From NCBI GenBank assembly GCA_023423605.1, contig JAFAFF010000011.1, positions 1 to 28,229 of the forward strand: a DNA stretch of 28,229 bases, written 5' to 3'. Position 1 is the first letter of the stretch. Each line of letters opens with the position of its first letter. Below are positions 22,677 through 28,229 of the stretch, piece by piece. Under the pieces are notes generated by a model. The model saw only the letters and a list, made by a program, of their open reading frames with translations, was not told where the DNA came from and ran no database searches. The stretch comes from Pseudomonadota bacterium (lineage in GTDB: Bacteria > Pseudomonadota > Gammaproteobacteria > Xanthomonadales > Xanthomonadaceae). The translations under genes and the position numbers were made by a program.

Positions 22677-23369
22677 TCACGCCGCCGGTTGTGGCCGGGC
22701 GGGTGGACGCGCGCCGAACAGGGCCGTGCCGATGCGGACCATGGTCGATCCTTCGGCGATGGCGTCGGCATGGTCGCTGCTCATGCCCATCGACAGGGTG
22801 TCCACCTGCGGGTGCGCGGCGGCAAGTGCCTGGAACATGGTACGCATGCGGGCGAAGGCGGCGCGTCGTTGCCCGCTGTCCGGCCAGGGGGCCGGAATGG
22901 CCATCAGGCCACGCAGGGCCAGCCGCGGCTCGGCGGCCACGGCCGTGGCCAGCGCCGGTACCTCGTCCGGGGCACAGCCGTGCTTGCTGTCCTCGTCATC
23001 GATGTTGACCTGGATCAGCACGTTCAACGGTGGCTGCGCCGGGCTGCGATACCGCGCCAGGGCGGTCACCAGCTTCAGCCGGTCCACGCTCTGCACCCAG
23101 TCGAAATGGCCGGCGACCGCTTCGGCCTTGTTGCTCTGCAGGTGGCCGATCAGATGCCATTCCAGCGCCAGTGGCCGCAGGGCCTCCATCTTGGACAGGG
23201 CTTCCTGCACGTAGTTTTCGCCGAAGGCCCGCTGGCCCTGGGCGGCCAGCGCCGCCACCGCCGTGGCCGGCTGGGTCTTGGAAACCGCCAGCAGGGCCGG
23301 CGGCGGACGGCCCGCGGCACGGGCCGCCTCGTGCAGGTTGCTCAGGATTTCAGGCAGCGGGCTGGACAC
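22677..23369 (-). CDS. yggS: YggS family PLP-binding protein (PLP homeostasis)
   Basis: Pyridoxal-phosphate carrier and homeostasis protein of the YggS/PROSC (PLPBP) family, with no known catalytic reaction. The 230-residue protein has LLAVSKTQPA with Lys31 as the PLP-binding lysine. The family motifs FGENYVQEA, WHLIGHLQSNKA, VQSVDR and SMGMSSDHADAIAEGSTMVR follow. The frame stays open far upstream, but the start is set at GTG 23369, which gives the normal family N-terminus and length; the ribosome site there is weak. It forms a likely operon with proC and is divergent from pilT, as in Pseudomonas. Confidence 0.94.
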   Translation of the reverse strand: MSSPLPEILSNLHEAARAAGRPPPALLAVSKTQPATAVAALAAQGQRAFGENYVQEALSKMEALRPLALEWHLIGHLQSNKAEAVAGHFDWVQSVDRLKLVTALARYRSPAQPPLNVLIQVNIDDEDSKHGCAPDEVPALATAVAAEPRLALRGLMAIPAPWPDSGQRRAAFARMRTMFQALAAAHPQVDTLSMGMSSDHADAIAEGSTMVRIGTALFGARPPARPQPAA

Positions 23370-23396
23370 GTAGCGCGTTCCGGTGTGACAGGAGGC

Positions 23397-23402
23397 TATA
23401 CT
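23397..23402 (+). promoter_or_regulatory. Possible -10 element of the pilT-pilU operon
   Basis: TATACT sits 54 bases before the pilT start in the 87-base gap shared with yggS. No clear -35 is visible, so it is a tentative call. Confidence 0.35.
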
Positions 23403-23456
23403 GACGCCCGGGGAAACAACCTTCCAGTCCAAGCCGTTATTGGGGAGTAGCCGCTC

Positions 23457-24494
23457 ATGGATATCGCCGAGCTGTTGGCGTTTTCCGTCAAGAACAAAGC
23501 ATCGGACCTGCACCTGTCCGCAGGCCTGCCGCCGATGATCCGTGTTGATGGCGATGTCCGTCGCATCAACATTCCCGCGCTGGACCACAAGCAGGTGCAT
23601 GCGCTGGTGTACGACATCATGTCGGACAAGCAGCGGCGCGATTATGAAGAGTTCCTGGAGGTGGATTTCTCCTTCGAGATCCCTTCGCTGGCGCGCTTCC
23701 GCGTGAACGCCTTCAACCAGAACCGCGGTGCCGGTGCGGTGTTCCGTACCATTCCCTCCGAGGTGCTGACCCTGGAGGACCTGGCCTGCCCGCCGCTGTT
23801 CCGCGAGGTCATCCAGCAGCCTCAGGGCCTGATCCTGGTGACCGGGCCGACCGGCTCGGGCAAGTCGACCACGCTGGCGGCGATGATCGACTACATCAAC
23901 AAGAACGAGTACGGGCACATCCTCACCGTCGAGGACCCCATCGAGTTCGTGCACACCTCGCAGAAGTGCCTGATCAACCAGCGCGAAGTGCACCGCGATA
24001 CGCACGGCTTCAACGAAGCGCTGCGCTCGGCGCTGCGCGAGGACCCGGACATCATCCTGGTCGGCGAACTGCGTGACCTGGAAACCATCCGCCTGGCGCT
24101 TACCGCAGCGGAAACCGGCCACCTGGTGTTCGGTACCCTGCATACCAGTTCGGCGGCCAAGACCATCGACCGCATCATCGACGTGTTCCCTGCAGGCGAG
24201 AAGCCGATGGTGCGTTCGATGCTGTCCGAATCGCTGCGCGCGGTGATCTCCCAGGCGCTGCTGAAGAAGGTCGGTGGCGGGCGTACGGCGGCGTGGGAAA
24301 TCATGGTCGGCACGCCGGCCATCCGTAACCTGATCCGCGAGGACAAGGTGGCGCAGATGTATTCGGCCATCCAGACCGGCCAGCAGGTGGGCATGATGAC
24401 GCTGGACCAGCATCTGCAGGATCTGGTCAAGCGCAGCCTGATCACCCGCAACCAGGCCCGCGAATACGCCAAGGACAAGCGCCTGTTCGAGTAA
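23457..24494 (+). CDS. pilT: Type IV pilus retraction ATPase PilT
   Basis: Hexameric cytoplasmic ATPase that depolymerises the pilus for twitching motility. The 345-residue protein has an N-terminal PAS-like domain (SDLHLSAGLPPMIRVDG) and the Walker A motif GPTGSGKS at 130-137 (Lys136). It also has the Asp box TVEDPIEF, Walker B IILVGELRD at about 199-207 and the His box ETGHLVFGTLHT. The C-terminal retraction segment is AIRNLIREDKVAQM, the AIRNLIRE motif diagnostic of PilT. ATG 23457 follows GGGGAG at about 23441-23446. The order yggS-pilT-pilU matches Pseudomonas. Confidence 0.98.
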   Translation: MDIAELLAFSVKNKASDLHLSAGLPPMIRVDGDVRRINIPALDHKQVHALVYDIMSDKQRRDYEEFLEVDFSFEIPSLARFRVNAFNQNRGAGAVFRTIPSEVLTLEDLACPPLFREVIQQPQGLILVTGPTGSGKSTTLAAMIDYINKNEYGHILTVEDPIEFVHTSQKCLINQREVHRDTHGFNEALRSALREDPDIILVGELRDLETIRLALTAAETGHLVFGTLHTSSAAKTIDRIIDVFPAGEKPMVRSMLSESLRAVISQALLKKVGGGRTAAWEIMVGTPAIRNLIREDKVAQMYSAIQTGQQVGMMTLDQHLQDLVKRSLITRNQAREYAKDKRLFE

Positions 24495-24587
24495 GGCAGG
24501 TTCATGGCGGGCCGGCATGCGCAGACATCGCGCGTGCCGCTGCGCGCCACCGCGTTGTATGCACCGCCCCGTTTCCTGGAGACCGTC

Positions 24588-25772
24588 GTGAACAGTCCTT
24601 CCAACAGCAGCACTGCGTCCGCCGGCACTGCCGGCGCACCGCCGCAGACCATCGATTTCACCTCGTTCCTCAAGCTGATGGCGCACCAGCGCGCTTCGGA
24701 CCTGTTCATCACCGCCGGCATGCCGCCGGCCATCAAGGTCAACGGCAAGATCTCGCCGATCACGCAGACGCCGCTGTCGCCGCAGCAGAGCCGCGACCTG
24801 GTGCTGAACGTGATGACGCCGGCGCAGCGCGAAGAGTTCGAGAAGACCCACGAATGCAACTTCGCCATCGGCCTGTCAGGGGTGGGACGCTTCCGTGTCA
24901 GCTGCTTCTACCAGCGCAACCAGGTGGGCATGGTCCTGCGCCGTATCGAAACGCGCATTCCCACGGTGGATGAACTGAGCCTGCCGCCGATCATCAAGAC
25001 GCTGGCGATGACCAAGCGCGGCATCATCCTGTTCGTGGGTGCCACCGGCACCGGCAAATCGACCTCGCTGGCGGCGATGATCGGCCATCGCAACCACAAT
25101 TCGACTGGCCACATCATCACCATCGAAGATCCGATCGAGTTCGTGCACCGCCACGAGGGCTGCATCATCACCCAGCGTGAAGTCGGCATCGATACCGACA
25201 GCTGGGAAGCGGCGCTGAAGAACACGCTGCGACAGGCGCCGGACGTGATCATGATCGGCGAGGTGCGCACGCGCGAGGGCATGGACCATGCCATCGCATT
25301 CGCGGAAACCGGCCACCTGGTACTGGCCACGCTGCATGCGAACAATGCCAACCAGGCAATGGATCGCATCATCAACTTCTTCCCGGAAGACCGCCGCAAC
25401 CAGCTGCTGATGGATCTTTCGCTGAACCTGAAGGGCGTGGTCGCCCAGCAGCTGGTGCCTTCGCCGGATGGCCGTTCGCGCAAGGTGGCGATGGAAATCC
25501 TGCTGGGCACGCCGCTGGTGCAGGATTACATCCGCGATGGCGAGATCCACAAGCTCAAGGAAGTGATGAAGGAATCGGTCCAGCTGGGCATGAAGACCTT
25601 CGACCAGAGCCTGTTCGAGCTCTACCAGGCCGGTGAGATCAGCTACGAGGACGCACTGCGCTATGCCGACTCGCAGAACGAAGTGCGCCTGCGCATCAAG
25701 CTGAGCCAGGGCGGCGACGCGCGCACGCTGTCGCAGGGCCTGGATGGCGTGGAGATTTCCGAAGTCCGGTAA
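24588..25772 (+). CDS. pilU: PilT-like retraction ATPase PilU
   Basis: PilT paralogue that assists forceful pilus retraction. The 394-residue protein begins with a Ser/Thr/Ala-rich stretch that looks unstructured, and the conserved part starts at TIDFTSFLKLMAHQRASDLF. Walker A is GATGTGKS at 151-158 (Lys157), followed by TIEDPIEFVH, Walker B VIMIGEVRTRE and His box ETGHLVLATLHANN. The C-terminal tail continues past the PilT end with a Gln/Gly-rich segment. The frame is open from 24504, but GTG 24588 is preferred because GGAGA lies 5 bases before it and the added 28 residues are not conserved-looking. It follows pilT by 93 bases. Confidence 0.93.
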   Translation: MNSPSNSSTASAGTAGAPPQTIDFTSFLKLMAHQRASDLFITAGMPPAIKVNGKISPITQTPLSPQQSRDLVLNVMTPAQREEFEKTHECNFAIGLSGVGRFRVSCFYQRNQVGMVLRRIETRIPTVDELSLPPIIKTLAMTKRGIILFVGATGTGKSTSLAAMIGHRNHNSTGHIITIEDPIEFVHRHEGCIITQREVGIDTDSWEAALKNTLRQAPDVIMIGEVRTREGMDHAIAFAETGHLVLATLHANNANQAMDRIINFFPEDRRNQLLMDLSLNLKGVVAQQLVPSPDGRSRKVAMEILLGTPLVQDYIRDGEIHKLKEVMKESVQLGMKTFDQSLFELYQAGEISYEDALRYADSQNEVRLRIKLSQGGDARTLSQGLDGVEISEVR

Positions 25773-25822
25773 GGGCAGGATGGCCGTGCCGGCCGCTGGC
25801 CGGCAGCGTCATCGGCGCCGGC

Positions 25823-25845
25823 AGCCGGGCAGAGCCCGGCTCTAC
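25823..25845 (-). repeat. SMAG-type REP unit between convergent pilU and pilR
   Basis: AGCCGGGCAGAG then CCCGGCTCTAC, ending 3 bases before the pilR stop. It occupies the gap between the two converging genes. No separate T-run terminator is seen there. Confidence 0.85.
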
Positions 25846-25848
25846 GTG

Positions 25849-27234
25849 CTACTCCATGCCCAGCTTTTTCAGCTTGTAGCGCAGCGCCCGGAAGGTGATG
25901 CCCAGCTGTGCCGCGGTGCGGGTCTTGTTCCAGCGGTTTTCCTCCAGCGCGCGCTGGATGGCCGTGCGCTCCATCTGTTCGATGTAGGACGGCAGGGCCG
26001 CATTGCCGTTGGGAAGGTCGACCACGGCTTCGGTCAGCGCCGGTGCCGATGCCGGGGCCCCGGCTGCGCGCGATGCCGCCTGCGGCAGGCGCAGGTCGTC
26101 GGCACCGATACTGTCCGTTTCGGTCAGTGCAAGCGCACGTTCCAGGATGTTTTCCAGTTCGCGCACGTTGCCCGGGAAATTGTATCCAGCCAGCGCATCC
26201 AGCGCCGAAGGGGCCAGCAGCGGTGCCGGGCGCCCATGCGAACGCGCCAGCCGTGCCAGGATGGCCGCGGCCAGCTCGGGAAGATCTTCGTGGCGTTCGC
26301 GCAGCGGCGGCACGCGCAGTTCGATCACGTTGATGCGGTAATACAGGTCATGCCGGAAACGGCCTTCTTCGACAAGCTGGCCAAGATCGCGGTGCGTGGC
26401 CGAAAGAATGCGTACGTCCACCGGTATTTCGCCGGCCGCACCCACCGGCCGCACCGATTTTTCCTGGATGGCGCGCAGCAGCTTCACCTGCATGTGCAAC
26501 GGAAGTTCGGCCACCTCGTCCAGGAACAGGGTGCCGCCATGCGCCGCCTGGAACAGGCCCGGATGATCGGCATAGGCGCCGCTGAAACTGCCCTTCTTGT
26601 GGCCGAAGAACTCGCTTTCCATCAGCTCGGCGGGCAGCGCGCCGCAGTTCACCGGCACGAACGGCCCGGCCGCGCGCGCGCCCTGTTCGTGGATGGTACG
26701 TGCGACCAGCTCCTTGCCCACGCCGGATTCGCCGAGGATGTAGACCGGTGCCTGGCTGCGCGCCACCTTGCCCAGCGTGTTGCGCAACGCATCCATCGCC
26801 GGCGATGAGCCCAGCAGGCGACCCTGCTGTTCCACCTGCGTCGGCGGTGCGGGGCGTTCGCTGCTGTTGAGTTCCAGTGCGTGTTTCACCAGGCCACGCA
26901 GCACGCTGATGTCCACCGGCTTGCTGACGAAATCGAAGGCACCGGCCTTCAATGCTTCCACGGCCAGGTCCATGCTGCCGAATGCAGTGATCATCGCTAC
27001 CGGTGTGCGCGGATGATGCTGCGCGATCTCCGACACCAGCTCTATGCCGTTGCCGTCGGGAAGACGCATGTCGGTGATGCACAGATCGTAGGAATTGCTG
27101 GCCAGCAGCTCACGCGCTTCGGCGAGGTTGGCGGCGGTATTGATGCGCAGGCCCATGCGGCCCAGGGTCAGCACCAGCAGTTCACGGATGTCGCGTTCGT
27201 CATCGACAACGAGTGCGCTTCGGGTTTCGTTCAT
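25849..27234 (-). CDS. pilR: Sigma-54-dependent response regulator PilR
   Basis: NtrC-type activator that drives pilin gene transcription with sigma-54 after phosphorylation by PilS. The 461-residue protein has a receiver domain at about 5-120 (acidic Asp11/Asp12, phospho-acceptor Asp55 in CITDMRLPDG, Lys105 in FVSKPVD). The AAA+ domain carries Walker A GESGVGKE at 168-175, loop GSFSGA at about 215-220, Walker B GGTLFLDE and GNVRELENIL. It ends with a Fis-type helix-turn-helix (RTAAQLGITFRALRYKLKKLG). The sigma-54 contact loop is normally GAFTGA; here it has two substitutions. ATG 27234 is the start that begins the receiver domain, though no ribosome site is visible. pilS lies 61 bases upstream, supporting the pairing. 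Confidence 0.94.
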   Translation of the reverse strand: MNETRSALVVDDERDIRELLVLTLGRMGLRINTAANLAEARELLASNSYDLCITDMRLPDGNGIELVSEIAQHHPRTPVAMITAFGSMDLAVEALKAGAFDFVSKPVDISVLRGLVKHALELNSSERPAPPTQVEQQGRLLGSSPAMDALRNTLGKVARSQAPVYILGESGVGKELVARTIHEQGARAAGPFVPVNCGALPAELMESEFFGHKKGSFSGAYADHPGLFQAAHGGTLFLDEVAELPLHMQVKLLRAIQEKSVRPVGAAGEIPVDVRILSATHRDLGQLVEEGRFRHDLYYRINVIELRVPPLRERHEDLPELAAAILARLARSHGRPAPLLAPSALDALAGYNFPGNVRELENILERALALTETDSIGADDLRLPQAASRAAGAPASAPALTEAVVDLPNGNAALPSYIEQMERTAIQRALEENRWNKTRTAAQLGITFRALRYKLKKLGME

Positions 27235-27295
27235 GGGGGGCAAAGATAGCGGAGGGGGTCCATCGCGACAAATCCTGACGACCGGAGATGACCGT

Positions 27296-28229
27296 TCAAC
27301 CAGACAGCATCGTATGCGGCGCGGGCAGGACCACCCTGAAACAGGCACCTCCGGCGGGCACCGGCACGTATTCCAGGCGGGCCTGGTTGGCGCGGCACAG
27401 TTCGCGCGCGATATACAGCCCGAGTCCGGTGCCATGCTCGGACGTGGTGAAGAAGGGCCGGAACAACTGCGCGGCCACTGCATCGGGAATGCCGGGGCCG
27501 CGATCCACTACATCCACCACCGGCGCGCGCTGCACCCGACCCACGCTCAGGCGGATGTGGGCCGGCTGATCGCCGATGCGCCCGTATTTGAGTGCGTTGT
27601 GTACCAGGGCGGTGAGTATCTGGTGCAGGTGGCGCGGGTCCACCTGCGCGGCCACCGAGGTTTCCGACACGATGGCTTCCACGCTGTCCGTTTCCAGCGA
27701 AAGACCCTGCCGGTATTCCAGCACGAAGCGGCGCACGAATGCCGCCAGGTCCACGTTTTCCGGATTCGCGCGTTCGCGCCGAGCGAGCCCCAGCACGCTC
27801 TCGACGATGCCGTTGGTGCGCCTGCACTGCTGGTGGATGATCTGCAGCAGTCGGCGGTCGCTTGCGTTGAAGTTGCCGGCGTCTTCTTCCCGCAGCTGCC
27901 CGGCGTAGCTGATGGCTGCCAGCGGGTTGCGGATCTCATGCGCCAGGCTTGCGGAAAAGCGGCCCATCGCCGAAAGGGTCAGCGATTCGGCGCGTCGCGA
28001 TACCACGCTGGAATCGTCCAGAAACACCAGGGTGAGGTCGCTGCCGGCCAGCAGGCGGGCGAATCGCGGCTGCACTTCGGGCTGGTCGGGCGCCAGCTGC
28101 AGCGGCGTTTCTTCCTTGTCCCAGCCGCTGCGCCACCGCTGCAGGCGACGGGCGAGCGCCGGCGCGGCGTTGGCCAGGTCCAGGCGCGCGCTGCTTCCGT
28201 GGCCATCGCCCTCGGCATCGCCCAGCAGC
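27296..28229 (-). CDS. pilS: Sensor histidine kinase PilS (5' end outside window)
   Basis: Membrane sensor kinase that phosphorylates PilR; the visible part is the C-terminal ~310 residues. From the window edge a linker leads into a short PAS-like stretch (LAGSDLTLVFLDDSSVVSRR). The dimerisation segment SASLAHEIRNPLAAI follows, with the phospho-accepting His. The ATP domain has HNALKYG (N box), DVVDRGPGIPD (G1 box), FRPFFTTSEHGTGLGLY (F and G2 boxes). The transmembrane sensor part would lie beyond 28229. The frame is open to the edge, so the gene is cut by the window, not broken. Identity as PilS rests on domain order plus adjacency to pilR. Confidence 0.9.
   Translation of the reverse strand, partial: LLGDAEGDGHGSSARLDLANAAPALARRLQRWRSGWDKEETPLQLAPDQPEVQPRFARLLAGSDLTLVFLDDSSVVSRRAESLTLSAMGRFSASLAHEIRNPLAAISYAGQLREEDAGNFNASDRRLLQIIHQQCRRTNGIVESVLGLARRERANPENVDLAAFVRRFVLEYRQGLSLETDSVEAIVSETSVAAQVDPRHLHQILTALVHNALKYGRIGDQPAHIRLSVGRVQRAPVVDVVDRGPGIPDAVAAQLFRPFFTTSEHGTGLGLYIARELCRANQARLEYVPVPAGGACFRVVLPAPHTMLSG

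Noticed and set aside
22677..24851. Very long minus frame continuing upstream of yggS across pilT
   Set aside because: Only the last 230 codons resemble a protein (YggS); the rest is antisense to pilT and pilU.
1..28229. CRISPR array, integrase, transposase or prophage
   Set aside because: No regularly spaced repeats with unique spacers and no such protein motifs were found; the repeats present are dispersed REP elements.

Overview
The window is high-GC bacterial chromosome that reads as a Xanthomonadaceae genome, most likely Stenotrophomonas. Three things support this. The order fabD-fabG-acpP-fabF-pabB-mltG-tmk-holB-pilZ matches that family. So does proC-yggS next to pilT-pilU. The intergenic spaces also carry many 23-bp GTAG-headed palindromes that look like the SMAG/REP elements described in S. 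maltophilia. Identity comes from reading protein motifs and known gene order; no database search was run.

Layout. (1) Positions 51-8365, plus strand: a fatty-acid synthesis cluster (fabD, fabG, acpP, fabF), then pabB (folate), mltG (murein), tmk and holB (replication) and a non-canonical PilZ gene. The last four genes are joined by ATGA overlaps. (2) 8385-8561: a self-contained tRNA-Val(CAC) unit with a near-consensus promoter and an intrinsic terminator. (3) 8562-10482: a looser stretch with a probable frameshifted small gene, a degenerate segment, and an intact secreted two-motif aspartyl-protease-like gene. (4) 10483-14889: a metal-acquisition block with a His-rich DUF2946 protein, a FhuA-like TonB-dependent receptor and a PepSY membrane protein. 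(5) 15099-17091: a small membrane protein behind a Clp/CRP-like site, and a minus-strand PepSY operon behind a probable Fur box. (6) 17180-20978: a tiny ORF, a GFA-family protein on the minus strand, and a translationally coupled pair made of a DUF4105 membrane protein and a large lipoprotein serine hydrolase. (7) 21099-23369, minus strand: an atypical short-chain dehydrogenase, proC and yggS. (8) 23457-28229: the twitching ATPases pilT and pilU on plus, facing pilR and a truncated pilS on minus.

How the genes relate. FabD, FabG, AcpP and FabF supply malonyl-ACP and elongate acyl chains. PilZ, PilT, PilU, PilR and PilS all belong to type IV pilus assembly, retraction or regulation. The TonB receptor, two PepSY proteins, DUF2946 protein and Fur-like site point to metal (iron or copper) uptake. 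The least explained unit is the DUF4105 plus lipoprotein-hydrolase pair. It is the best candidate here for an under-described envelope system. No CRISPR array, transposase, integrase or rRNA was seen.
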